A stretch of 64,000 bases of DNA from Mojavia pulchra JT2-VF2. Its GTDB lineage: Bacteria; Cyanobacteriota; Cyanobacteriia; Cyanobacteriales; Nostocaceae. Where the stretch lies: NCBI GenBank assembly GCA_019359325.1, contig JAHHHN010000008.1:62001-126000 (forward strand), in the 5' to 3' direction. The notes under the pieces are model-generated. The model worked only from the letters and a program-made list of their open reading frames with translations. It had not been told where the DNA came from and did not search any database. Shown piece by piece: positions 55,790 to 64,000 of the stretch (position 1 is the first letter of the stretch; every line of letters begins with the position of its first letter). The translations under genes and the position numbers were made by a program.

Positions 55790-57211
55790 TCAAGAATAAC
55801 CCAAATCTCGTGTCGGTAAACCCATGACTGTGCGATAATGAGCTTCGATTTGCGCTACAGTTTGAGACTGGCGCTGAGTATCCCATTGGCTGTGATTGAA
55901 TAATTCTTGCTGTAAATTCTCAACGTTGATGGTATTAACTTTGCCATTAGCAACAATTTGCTTACCACTTACCCAAGCACTATCAACAACATTAGTAGGA
56001 CGTCCTAGAACTAACAAACCAATGGGATCTGTACGGGGAAGCAACGATAAATTTTTGAGATCATAAAGTACTAAATCGGCTTGTTTACCCACAGATAAGG
56101 AACCGAGTTTATCTCCCATGTTCAGCCCCTTTGCACCTCCCAATGTTGCCATTTCTACTGCTTGTCGGGGTGTAATCCAGTGCTGATAATCTAAATCTGT
56201 AATGTTGTGCAAGATAGACCCAATTTTAATTGCTTCGAGCAAATCTTGCGAGTCATTGCTAGAGGCTCCATCACAACCAAAGGTAACATTTACCCCGGCT
56301 TGACGATATTTTAAGATTGGGGCAATACCGCTACCTAAACGTAAATTACTCAAAGGGTTATGGACAACTGTAGATTGGGTTTTAGCAAGGATAGCAATAT
56401 CAGCATCACTCAACCAAACACAATGAGCAAGAGAAGTGCGATCGCCTAAATAACCAATCCGCTTGAGGTGTTCAACAGCAGTACAACCGTATTTCTCTTG
56501 GGCGAGTTTTTCTTGGGCTTTGGTTTCGAGTAAGTGAGAGTGACGGCAAAGATTATAGCGATCGCTTAATTCAATGCATCCAGTAAACAAAGCATCACTA
56601 CATAATTGAATCCCAGTTGGTGCAACTAAAATACTGACACCTTCATCCGGGCGATGAAACTGTTTCACCACCTCTTCTATAAATTCTAATGTTGCCACCG
56701 TTGAGCGAAAATAAGGCTCATGAGTTTGTTGTGATTCACCTGATGGGATACCTGCTGTCAGGGATTCATCTTGAATTAAGGGGGCGATAAAAGCGCGAAT
56801 CCCCACTTCTCTGTAAGCGCGAGTTGCTGTGGCAATGGTTTCTACCTCTTGTCCGGGAATTAACACCAAATGGTCTACTACACTCGTACCGCCAGAAAGT
56901 AGAGTTTCTACCGCCGTTCCCAAGGCGCTGAGATAAACCTTTTCTAAATCGAGAGGGGCAAATTCGTAAAGTTCCGCCAACCATAATTCTAAAGGCAAAG
57001 GCGGTATTGCTCCTCGTTGCCACATTTCTGAAGAATGGGTGTGGGCGTTGATGAATCCTGGAAGCAACAGCTTATTTGTACCATCAAAGGCAGCGCCAAC
57101 CACATCTAGATGCGGTGCAATAGCGGTGATTTTACCATCCACAACCTGAACATCAACAGTTGTGTAAGCATCATGGGTGGCAATTAAAACATTTTGGATA
57201 GTAAAGTTCAC
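55790..57211 (-). CDS. TRZ/ATZ-type amidohydrolase
   Basis: A 473-residue metal-dependent deaminase or chlorohydrolase-type enzyme. The start is ATG 57211. Metal residues are in LPGFINAHTHSSEM (HxH), LCRHSHLLETKAQ and GCDGASSNDSQDLLEAIK (Asp). Family substrates include guanine, cytosine, triazines, MTA and SAH, and none can be chosen from sequence. It is divergent (83 bp) from an isochorismatase-fold hydrolase, suggesting a shared nitrogen-heterocycle pathway. Confidence 0.9.
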   Translation of the reverse strand: MNFTIQNVLIATHDAYTTVDVQVVDGKITAIAPHLDVVGAAFDGTNKLLLPGFINAHTHSSEMWQRGAIPPLPLELWLAELYEFAPLDLEKVYLSALGTAVETLLSGGTSVVDHLVLIPGQEVETIATATRAYREVGIRAFIAPLIQDESLTAGIPSGESQQTHEPYFRSTVATLEFIEEVVKQFHRPDEGVSILVAPTGIQLCSDALFTGCIELSDRYNLCRHSHLLETKAQEKLAQEKYGCTAVEHLKRIGYLGDRTSLAHCVWLSDADIAILAKTQSTVVHNPLSNLRLGSGIAPILKYRQAGVNVTFGCDGASSNDSQDLLEAIKIGSILHNITDLDYQHWITPRQAVEMATLGGAKGLNMGDKLGSLSVGKQADLVLYDLKNLSLLPRTDPIGLLVLGRPTNVVDSAWVSGKQIVANGKVNTINVENLQQELFNHSQWDTQRQSQTVAQIEAHYRTVMGLPTRDLGYS

Positions 57212-57294
57212 GATTTTAACCTTGATTAAGTAATCGGACGCTTAAGAGAATTTCAAGCTACAAAATATAAAATGGTGTTGGGTATTGCAAGTTT

Positions 57295-58077
57295 ATGAAT
57301 CAGCCTTTTCGGACATTGGGAGTTGCACCAAATGCTTGGGCAGTGAATCATGCGATCGCAGACATTACTCGTCCGCAAAAGACCCCACAACCCGTTATCT
57401 TATCAACAGAAACTAAAACCCTGCGCCTAGACTTGGCCAAAGCCGCCATTATCGTCGTTGATATGCAAAACGACTTTTGCCACCCCGATGGCTGGTTAGC
57501 GCATATTGGCGTAGACGTGACTCCGGCGCGTCAGCCCATTGAACCTTTACAAAATTTACTTCCTAAACTCCGTCTGGCTGGTGTACCGATAATTTGGCTA
57601 AATTGGGGAAATCGTCCTGATTTACTCAATATTAGTGCTGGCTTGCATCACGTCTACAATCCTACAGGCGAGGGCGTAGGATTAGGTAATCCCTTACCTA
57701 GTAATGGTGCTAAGGTACTCATGGCTGGTAGTTGGGCAGCAGCAGTAGTAGACGAACTACAACAACTACCACAAGATATTCGCGTCGATAAATATCGCAT
57801 GAGTGGATTTTGGGATACTCCCTTAGATAGTATCTTACGCAACCTCGGAAAGACGACACTGTTCTTTGCTGGTGTGAATGCCGACCAATGTGTGATGGCT
57901 ACCTTGTGCGATGCTAACTTTTTAGGATATGACTGCGTATTAGTCAAAGACTGTACCGCAACCACATCTCCCGAATATTGTTGGCTAGCGACTTTGTACA
58001 ACGTCAAACAATGCTTTGGTTTTGTGGCTGACTCGCAAGCAATTTTTACAGCATTGCAAACAAATGGCGAGTTCTAA
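57295..58077 (+). CDS. Isochorismatase-family cysteine hydrolase
   Basis: A 260-residue amidohydrolase. Catalytic Asp is in VVDMQNDFCHP (Asp 56) and catalytic Cys in NADQCVMATL (Cys 199). The relatively long N-terminal segment (about 45 residues) resembles RutB/biuret-hydrolase-type members. With the divergent amidohydrolase and the downstream cupin it may degrade ureido or carbamoyl compounds. The substrate is inferred only. Confidence 0.88.
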   Translation: MNQPFRTLGVAPNAWAVNHAIADITRPQKTPQPVILSTETKTLRLDLAKAAIIVVDMQNDFCHPDGWLAHIGVDVTPARQPIEPLQNLLPKLRLAGVPIIWLNWGNRPDLLNISAGLHHVYNPTGEGVGLGNPLPSNGAKVLMAGSWAAAVVDELQQLPQDIRVDKYRMSGFWDTPLDSILRNLGKTTLFFAGVNADQCVMATLCDANFLGYDCVLVKDCTATTSPEYCWLATLYNVKQCFGFVADSQAIFTALQTNGEF

Positions 58078-58199
58078 TACCTGAAATTTATTTAGTAATC
58101 GGTACTTTTGTAGCTAGGTTTACAACTAATAACTCAAGTTTCAGAGCCAGGAAATCATAGGTTTTCAGAATTATCAAAAACTCAAGAGGAGATACATAA

Positions 58200-58655
58200 A
58201 TGCACGCTTCTAAATGTGTAATTCCTGTGATCAAGTCTCCGAAAGATTACCAAGTATATCGCATCAGTCCCCAGGACACAAATCGATTAGCAATTATCTT
58301 CGATACAGCAAACGCTAATACATCCTTGACTTGTTGTGTGGAAATTTTTGATGCTGGTGGGCAAACTCCACCAAATCGCCACCAATGGGCAGTGGAAATG
58401 TTTTTTGTACTCAAAGGTGAAGGAATAGCTGTTTGTGATGGCAAGAAAGTACCAATTAAAACAGGAGATAGTTTATTAGTACCTCCGACTGGCACTCATT
58501 TGATTAAAAATACAGGTTCAAGTCGCTTGTACACATTGACAATTATGGTACCAAATGAAGATTTTTCGGAACTAATTCGTAGTGGTATTCCTATGGAGTT
58601 GGATGCAGAAGATATGGCAGTGCTTGGGAGATTAGATGCTTTAATGCCTTGTTGA
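58200..58655 (+). CDS. Cupin-domain protein
   Basis: A 151-residue protein from ATG 58200 with AGAGGAG upstream. Cupin motif 1 is PPNRHQWAVEMFFVLKGEG (His, Glu) and motif 2 is GDSLLVPPTGTHLIKN (His), so metal binding is likely. It lies 122 bp after the isochorismatase-type gene, same strand. It could be an enzyme or a sensor for the pathway. Confidence 0.88.
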   Translation: MHASKCVIPVIKSPKDYQVYRISPQDTNRLAIIFDTANANTSLTCCVEIFDAGGQTPPNRHQWAVEMFFVLKGEGIAVCDGKKVPIKTGDSLLVPPTGTHLIKNTGSSRLYTLTIMVPNEDFSELIRSGIPMELDAEDMAVLGRLDALMPC

Positions 58656-59675
58656 AGAAGAATACAGAATTTAGTAGGGTAGCACAGCTGTGCTACCCTA
58701 TTGCTTTTTTATAGTCAACTTAACGCAAAACGGGCGGTTAGAAACCGCGTCTACACAAACAAAACCCACCTCCATGGGTTTCAAGACCTTGATTTGACTT
58801 TAGTCAGCACAGGCGGGCTTCGTTTGTGTGCAAGATGAACCGCGAATTGCATTCGTCAAGGCTGTATATAGTGCATCTTCATTCAGCTACTCAAACGAGA
58901 AAGCAATCAACCATTTTGAAAACCAAAATTTCATTTTGCTTACTAAATCTACCGAAATGAGAAAGCAAACTGGGGTTTGAGAAAACAAAAGCTGATTTTG
59001 CTTGCTGAATCTACCGAAATGAGAAAGCAAAAGCTGATTTTGCTTGCTAAATCTACCGAAATGAGAAAGCAAACTGGGGTTTGAGAAAGCAAAACTTAAT
59101 TTTGCTTGCTAAATCTACCGAAATGAGAAAACAAGCTGGAGTTTGAGAAAGCAAAAGTTACTTTTGAGAAAGTAATTGCAGCTTTTGCTAATTGAATTTA
59201 GCCTAAACATGAAGTTTAGATAAAATTCTTTAAAAAATTGCTGATAAATGCTGATTATTTTTTATCAAAGTAGTGTCTACAAGTATAAATTACTACTTTA
59301 GTATGAGAATAAGAAAGGCGATCGCCCTCCGCCAAGAGCCGAGGATGTTTGGAAAGGCATAAAGTATACTAAAAACCCCCATTCCCTACAAGGGAAGCGG
59401 GCTAGGGGGGTTAGGTTTGAGAGACTTTAATGTTAATAACAATACTTTTGAAACAACCTCTAAAAGTATTCATCCTATTCCGCCTTCTAAAACGTAATTT
59501 TTGCTGTGGGGGAGATAGCGAATAAAAATTGTGAAATTACGTTTCTAAATGCAAATTGGTATCATGTAGAGACGCAATTCATTACGTCTGAATGCTGATT
59601 TGCGGAATTACAGGTTTGTAAAGTGAAGAATACCTCAATTGATGCCGAGAGTGCTGGAAGTTAGGGTAAAAACCA
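58656..59675. other. Repeat-rich non-coding region, 1.0 kb
   Basis: Contains a hairpin AACCCACCTCCATGGGTT (about 58774-58791), the 42/62-bp tandem repeats (58943-59170) and another inverted repeat AACCCCC...GGGGGGTT (about 59376-59413). Near 59564 a GTAGAGACGC-type repeat occurs. No protein gene was seen; the minus-strand frame 58887-59072 only translates the tandem repeat. Confidence 0.6.
58943..59170. repeat. Nested tandem repeat with 62-bp and 42-bp units
   Basis: CTAAATCTACCGAAATGAG (or CTGAATCT...) starts at 58943, 59005, 59047 and 59109, giving periods of 62, 42 and 62. The 42-bp form lacks 20 bases that lie between two GAGAAAGCAAA copies in the long unit. AAGCAAAA and TTTTGCTT within each unit can pair around GCTGA. 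Not CRISPR: periods differ and there are no unique spacers. Confidence 0.75.
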
Positions 59676-60340
59676 ATGCTGTGGAATGTTTTACAAGCAA
59701 TTCGCCGTCAGATAACTCAAAAGCTAGGATTATCCCCGTCCAAAAGTAGCACAGACGCAAACACAACCCCTATATCTGACCCCCAGCTTGAGTTTTTATC
59801 GCAGGTACTTAAGGCTACAGCAAACAGTGACGGCGATGCCAAGGTGATACACCCACTGCTGAAAGCGAACCGAGACAAGCTAGACATGAACTTTGCCCAA
59901 ATTTTACGCAGTTGGGCAATGGCAACTCTACCAGACTTAGAAATAGACACAGCACGAAGTATTTCATTAGTTATTATCAATTTCAGTAACCGGATGTGGG
60001 ATTTTCCCTTGGGGAACCGGGCGAATAATCTGGAAATTGCCATCACAGGTTATGAAATTGCACTCACTGTTTTTACCCAGGATCGCTTTCCCATAGATTG
60101 GGCAATGACGCAAAACAACCTGGGTATTGCTTACTGGAACCGCATCCGATACCAATATAGAAGTAGAAACAGTTGCGCGTTACTTCCACCCCACCACTGT
60201 TTTAAAAAAAGCCCAAGCCACCAAACAAGCTTTTTCGCAAGCCGTGGCAAATTCGCCGGATGTGCAAGTCGTTCACCTTTCTTGTCACGGCTACTTTGAT
60301 ATTGAATCGCCTGTAAATTCTGCCATTGCTTTAGCTGATT
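59676..60340 (+). pseudogene. Broken TPR-CHAT gene (internal deletion)
   Basis: From ATG 59676 the frame reads a basic helix (MLWNVLQAIRRQITQKLGL), the segment TPISDPQLEFLSQVLKA and one TPR start (AMTQNNLGIAYWNRI). Near 60147 the reading frame jumps: another frame continues with EVETVARYFHP, then VVHLSCHGYFDIESPVNSAIALAD, which is the middle of a CHAT domain with its His. The Cys half is gone. Thus the TPR array and the rest of the CHAT domain are lost, with a frame change between the pieces. The N-terminus resembles those of the proteins at 3097-6981 and 7185-7883. Confidence 0.75.
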
Positions 60341-60583
60341 GTGTTTCGTCCACCTTCCATCTTAGCTGTCGGTACTGGCATTGGCGCAGGTGGAATCATG
60401 GCATCTAGTTACACCTTGGTGGAAGTGGGAAATGATCCTATCCTCAAAGCTTTGCACACTCCAGTGGCCAATCGCTTTACCGCATCCATCACCTACAGTT
60501 TACTTTTTGGCTTCGCTATAGGAATCTTGATTTGGGGTTGCGATAAACTTTGGCAGTCCCATAAGCAAAGACGGCAGCAATAA
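60341..60583 (+). pseudogene. C-terminal fragment of a membrane protein joined to the broken CHAT gene
   Basis: An 80-codon frame starting in the CHAT relic: PPSILAVGTGIGAGGIMASS, then NRFTASITYSLLFGFAIGILIW and a basic tail. It has one clear membrane segment and a Gly-rich loop, so it looks like the end of a transporter whose 5' part is missing. I cannot name the family. It ends 18 bp before the CocE-type hydrolase and may have formed an operon with it. Confidence 0.55.
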
Positions 60584-60600
60584 GCCCAAGATTATCATTC

Positions 60601-62229
60601 ATGCTTAAAGTCCTCCCCAAACAAACTGCCTCCATGCACACCCGCGATGGTGTACGCCTAGATGCAGATATCTATCGCCCGGATGCTGAAGGTGAGTTTC
60701 CGGTATTATTAATGCGACAACCTTATGGTAGAGCGATCGCATCTACTGTTGTTTATGCCCATCCTACTTGGTATGCTGCCCACGGCTACATTGTAGTAAT
60801 TCAAGATGTCCGAGGGCGAGGCACTTCTGAGGGAGAATTTAAATTATTTAGTCACGAAATTGCAGATGGTGAAGACTCAGTAAATTGGGCAGCAAACATT
60901 CCTGGTAGTAATGGCAAAGTCGGAATGTATGGCTTTTCCTATCAAGGAATGACTCAGCTATATGCAGCCGCTAATAAACCAGCAGCCTTAAAAACAATTT
61001 GCCCCGCCATGATTGGCTATGATTTATATGCTGATTGGGCTTATGAAGGAGGCACATTCTGTTTACAATCTAACCTTGCTTGGGCGATTCAATTAGCTAC
61101 AGAAACCGCCCGATTAAGAGGAGATAAAACAGCGCATCAAGCATTATTTACGGCTTCTCGCAATTTGTCTTTAACTAATCCAGAAATTCTCCAACATCTT
61201 GCCCCTGAGTCGTTTTATCATGAGTGGCTAGCAAATTCCCAACCAGATGCAGCTTACTGGGAAGAACTTTCGCCCAAACGCTACTTGCAAACTGTTGACT
61301 TGCCCATGTTCCACATTGGCGGATGGTTTGATACCTATTTGCGAGGAACTCTGCATTTATATAAAGATATAGCAGGCCGTAGCCATACACCTCAACACCT
61401 GTTAGTCGGGCCTTGGGCACATTTACCTTGGGGTCGTAAAGTTGGCGCAGTTGACTTCGGCCCAAAAGCCGCTAGTCCTGTAGACAAAATGCAAGTTCGT
61501 TGGTTTGACCAGTTTCTCAAAGATGTAGATACAGGGTTATTACATGAATCTCCCGTTTGCCTATTTGAAATGGGAACCAATATTTGGCGGACTTTCCCCA
61601 ATTTCCCTACACCAATGTACAAAATTTACTTTTTGTCAACCACCGGACTAGCCAGCATCCGCGAAGACTCTGGAACCCTAAACCCCAGTCCCCAGCCCCC
61701 AGTCCCTAATACCTTCGACGTATTAGTTCACGATCCTTGGCGACCAGTTCCAGCTTTGGGTGGTCATGCAGCGCTTCTGGCTGGTATGTTTGAGCGATCG
61801 CACCTTGATTCGCGTTCAGATGTATTAACTTACACTAGCGAAACGCTAGCCGCAGACTTACATTTAGCGGGGGATGTGGTTGTAGAAATTTGGTGCAGCG
61901 CTGATCAACCTAGTTATGATTTGTGTGCAGTGCTTTCAGAAGTACATCCTGATGGACAAGCGTATAATTTGACTCAGGGTTATGTTCATTGTCAAGCTGG
62001 GGTGAATCCCTTACCTACAAAAATTCAATTGCAAGCGACTTGTGCGCGAATTGCCAAGGGTAATGCTTTACGTCTCAGTTTGAGTGCGGCTTGTTTTCCG
62101 GCCTACGCTATGAACTCTGGAACTGGTGCGGTAATTAGTAGTGAAAGTTTATTGGATGCTCAAGTTATCACTTTAACAGTGAGTTGTGGAGGCGAAGCTA
62201 TTTCGCAAGTGTTGTTACCTGTGATTTGA
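60601..62229 (+). CDS. CocE/NonD-family hydrolase
   Basis: A 542-residue serine hydrolase of the X-Pro-peptidase S15/CocE group. ATG 60601. The nucleophile is Ser 113 in GFSYQG; the acid and His are in the C-terminal parts (GGWFDTYLRG and VGPWAHLPWG). The C-terminal jelly-roll begins near 370. About residues 360-372 (NPSPQPPVPNT) are encoded by a CCCCAGT-type repeat. Substrates in the family range from cocaine esters to glutaryl-amides and peptides; unknown here. Confidence 0.88.
   Translation: MLKVLPKQTASMHTRDGVRLDADIYRPDAEGEFPVLLMRQPYGRAIASTVVYAHPTWYAAHGYIVVIQDVRGRGTSEGEFKLFSHEIADGEDSVNWAANIPGSNGKVGMYGFSYQGMTQLYAAANKPAALKTICPAMIGYDLYADWAYEGGTFCLQSNLAWAIQLATETARLRGDKTAHQALFTASRNLSLTNPEILQHLAPESFYHEWLANSQPDAAYWEELSPKRYLQTVDLPMFHIGGWFDTYLRGTLHLYKDIAGRSHTPQHLLVGPWAHLPWGRKVGAVDFGPKAASPVDKMQVRWFDQFLKDVDTGLLHESPVCLFEMGTNIWRTFPNFPTPMYKIYFLSTTGLASIREDSGTLNPSPQPPVPNTFDVLVHDPWRPVPALGGHAALLAGMFERSHLDSRSDVLTYTSETLAADLHLAGDVVVEIWCSADQPSYDLCAVLSEVHPDGQAYNLTQGYVHCQAGVNPLPTKIQLQATCARIAKGNALRLSLSAACFPAYAMNSGTGAVISSESLLDAQVITLTVSCGGEAISQVLLPVI
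61682..61708. repeat. CCCCAGT heptamers inside the CocE gene
   Basis: Variants of CCCCAGT occur in tandem in frame, coding for NPSPQPPVPN. They match the non-coding heptamers at 62419-62466. Confidence 0.6.
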
Positions 62230-62324
62230 ATTTTGAATTGGTAAGTAGTTGGACAAAAATAAATTTATTCGTGGAGACAGGGAACAAGAAAATGTATGTA
62301 ATTAATTGTGTCTAAGTTCTATTA

Positions 62325-62372
62325 TCGGTCTGCATCTGTGGTTCGATATAAAAAATTTAGACTCATGCAATC
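62325..62372. repeat. Dispersed repeat (partial copy C)
   Basis: CATCTGTGGTTCGATATAAAA followed by AGACTCATGCAATC resembles the right half of the repeats at 2911 and 55650. Confidence 0.45.
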
Positions 62373-62418
62373 AATTTAACACCTAGTTTGGGCACAACCA
62401 GGGAAATTAAAATCTTTT

Positions 62419-62466
62419 TCCCAGTCCCCAGTCCCCAATCCCCAGTCGCCACTCCCCAATCCCCAA
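62419..62466. repeat. CCCCAGT/CCCCAAT heptamer tandem repeat
   Basis: About six CCCCAGT, CCCCAAT and related units in tandem next to the kinase stop. This is a classical STRR of heterocystous cyanobacteria. Confidence 0.85.
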
Positions 62467-62467
62467 C

Positions 62468-64000
62468 TTAACCCAACTTGAATTGACTAACTAAATCCAT
62501 GATTTTTTCAAATTGAAAATTATGAGCTAAGTCAAAAAGAGATGTTTTTAATACAGCATTTTCAACAGGAAGTTCCTCAAGCAAAGCTATGATTAAGTCA
62601 TCACTGCATTGTGCAGCGGCATTATATAGCTGTGTTACCCATTCAGGTGATATTTGAGATAACAAAGGCACTAAATCAGAAGTCGTTAAAATTTGTTCTG
62701 ATGAGGTTTGACTTAGATTTACTATTTGATTGTTATCTTCTTGATAAAGATATCTTACCCCTAAATATTTGCTCAATTTTTCTAAAAGTATTTCCTCTCG
62801 AAATGGCTTGTTAATTAAATCATCACAACCTGCTTGGAGTATTGCTTCTCGTTGTTCCTCAAAAGCATTGGCAGTCAAAGCAATAATAATGGTATTAAGT
62901 ATTGGGTAATGAGTACAATTTTCAAGTTCCATTTCTCTAGCTTTGATAATTCTTGTGGCTTCATAGCCATCCATAATTGGCATCCGCATATCCATAAAGA
63001 TCAGGTGTGGTTGCCATTCCATCCATTGGGCGATCGCTTCTTGACCATTGGCAGCTTCCCGCACTACAAAGCCGATAGCTTTTAAAAGTTTAACTCCCAC
63101 AAGACGACTATCTTGGGCATCGTCAACCACTAAAATGCGATATTCTGGTTGAGCGGGTGCTAAACCAATAACTCGGCGTTGATTGTGCTGAATCGGAATT
63201 TCCCTAGCTGCGGTGAGACTGATTTGAATATTAAAGGTAAATCTGCTGCCTTCACCCAAAACGCTAGTAACATTAATATCCCCACCCATCAGTTGTACAT
63301 ATTTGCGGCTAATTGCTAAACCTAGCCCTGTTCCTTGTTGTGATTTTCTTCCGGTTTCGGTTTGCCCAAAAGCTTCAAAAAGTAAGTCCATTTCTTGAGG
63401 ATCAATACCAGGCCCGGTGTCTTGAATTTCAAAAATTAGGGATTGGGTACTCGGAAGAGTCTGTTTCTTAGTCCCTAGCCGCCAGTCCTCAGCCCCTTGT
63501 TTCACTCTTAACGTTACGCTACCACTATCAGTAAATTTGATAGCATTTCCCAAGAGGTTAAGTAAGACTTGCAGCAGTTTACTTTCATCGGTTTGCACAT
63601 ATTGAGGAAGATCGGGAGCATAATCAAATATTAGTTGTATGTTTTTAGAAGTTGCTCGAAAGCAGAGGATTTTTTCCAAGCTTTCTAAAAGCCGAATTAA
63701 ATCAAAATCGTTAACATTTAAGGTAGTTCTGCCAGCTTCGATTTTGGACATTTCTAAAATGTCATTAATCAAGTTGAGAAGATGTTCACCAGCACGATTA
63801 ATTATTGCGAGATTCTGCTGATGCTCACCAGATAAGGAATCCTCATGGCTCATGACCTGAGTGAAACCCAAAATGGCATTAAGCGGGGTACGTAGTTCAT
63901 GACTCATATTGGCGAGAAATTCACTTTTAGCACGATTGGCAGCATCAGCAGCGATCGCAGCTGCTTGTAATGCTTGCGACTGGCTTTGAGTTTGTGCTAG
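62468..64000 (-). CDS. Hybrid histidine kinase with receiver domain, 5' end outside window
   Basis: The frame is open to the right edge, so the sensor part is outside. Visible order: dimerisation helix ANRAKSEFLANMSHELRTPLN (phospho-His), HATPase (LLNLLGNAIKFTDSG, DTGPGIDPQEMD, GTGLGLAISRKYV), receiver (ILVVDDAQDSRLVG, phospho-Asp in IFMDMRMPIMDGYEA, ALTANAF, INKPF) and about 100 C-terminal helical residues that could be a degenerate phosphotransfer part. Within the HATPase, about 18 residues (GAEDWRLGTKKQTLPSTQ) before SLIFEIQDTG come from repeat DNA. The signal sensed is unknown. Confidence 0.93.
   Translation of the reverse strand, partial: LAQTQSQSQALQAAAIAADAANRAKSEFLANMSHELRTPLNAILGFTQVMSHEDSLSGEHQQNLAIINRAGEHLLNLINDILEMSKIEAGRTTLNVNDFDLIRLLESLEKILCFRATSKNIQLIFDYAPDLPQYVQTDESKLLQVLLNLLGNAIKFTDSGSVTLRVKQGAEDWRLGTKKQTLPSTQSLIFEIQDTGPGIDPQEMDLLFEAFGQTETGRKSQQGTGLGLAISRKYVQLMGGDINVTSVLGEGSRFTFNIQISLTAAREIPIQHNQRRVIGLAPAQPEYRILVVDDAQDSRLVGVKLLKAIGFVVREAANGQEAIAQWMEWQPHLIFMDMRMPIMDGYEATRIIKAREMELENCTHYPILNTIIIALTANAFEEQREAILQAGCDDLINKPFREEILLEKLSKYLGVRYLYQEDNNQIVNLSQTSSEQILTTSDLVPLLSQISPEWVTQLYNAAAQCSDDLIIALLEELPVENAVLKTSLFDLAHNFQFEKIMDLVSQFKLG

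Noticed and set aside
58887-59072. Minus-strand frame with repeated LLSHFGRFSKQNQ
   Set aside because: It is only the translation of the tandem repeat.
58943-59170. Possible CRISPR array
   Set aside because: Units are contiguous, periods are 62 and 42, there are no unique spacers and no cas genes nearby.
1-64000. tRNA, rRNA, tmRNA, RNase P or known riboswitches
   Set aside because: I looked by eye for T-arm and conserved core sequences and saw none; a covariance-model scan would be decisive.

Overview
This window is chromosomal DNA from a filamentous, heterocyst-forming-type cyanobacterium of the Nostoc/Anabaena group. The evidence is the abundance of the HIP1 octamer GCGATCGC, a photosystem I gene (psaM), cyanobacterial gene fusions (panC-cmk, valyl-tRNA synthetase with a CAAD membrane anchor), heptanucleotide tandem repeats of the STRR type, many TPR/CHAT proteins and a hybrid sensor kinase. 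I see no rRNA, tRNA, CRISPR array, prophage or intact insertion sequence.

Layout. 1-7.9 kb: two TPR-CHAT (caspase-like) proteins lie tail to tail. The second is preceded by a small protein that is a free copy of its N-terminal module. 8-18.7 kb: housekeeping and conserved cyanobacterial genes (dnaX, a cellulose-synthase-like glycosyltransferase, a probable pilus factor, a phosphotransacetylase-like P-loop protein, a DprA-like Rossmann protein, a MAPEG protein, a YajQ-family protein), then an AT-rich FAD oxidoreductase and a TPR protein. 18.8-28.9 kb: an FtsL-like membrane protein, psaM with an unusual N-terminal insertion, a sugar kinase, a stand-alone PheS-like/FDX-ACB enzyme, a GlcNAc-type kinase with an AmpG-like transporter, a GxxExxY gene framed by 35-bp inverted repeats, and valS. 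29-38.5 kb: the sulfate uptake operon sbpA-cysT-cysW-NIL without its ATPase, a class II amidotransferase, a YgfZ-type folate protein, a PHP-domain protein and purM. 38.8-52.4 kb: a malectin/Kelch protein, sodB, panC-cmk, rlpA, glsA, an acyltransferase and an SLH-glycosyl hydrolase. 52.6-64 kb: decayed toxin-antitoxin and kinase relics, a nucleoside transporter, an amidohydrolase/isochorismatase/cupin/CocE hydrolase group that looks catabolic for nitrogen-rich small molecules, a chimeric broken TPR-CHAT gene, and a hybrid histidine kinase cut by the right edge.

How the parts work together. Most of the window is a mosaic of short operons for cell-envelope work (glycosyltransferase, RlpA, amino-sugar recycling, SLH hydrolase), nutrient uptake (sulfate, nucleosides) and central metabolism. 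The most unusual material is (i) the TPR-CHAT set, in which at least three loci start with a similar basic helix plus an SDxxLEFL-like module, suggesting an adaptor-effector arrangement; (ii) the GxxExxY cassette with terminal inverted repeats; (iii) the orphan PheS-FDX-ACB protein; (iv) a hairpin that would mask the panC-cmk ribosome binding site; and (v) several cases where small repeats have entered coding sequence. Gaps over 300 bases are described individually.
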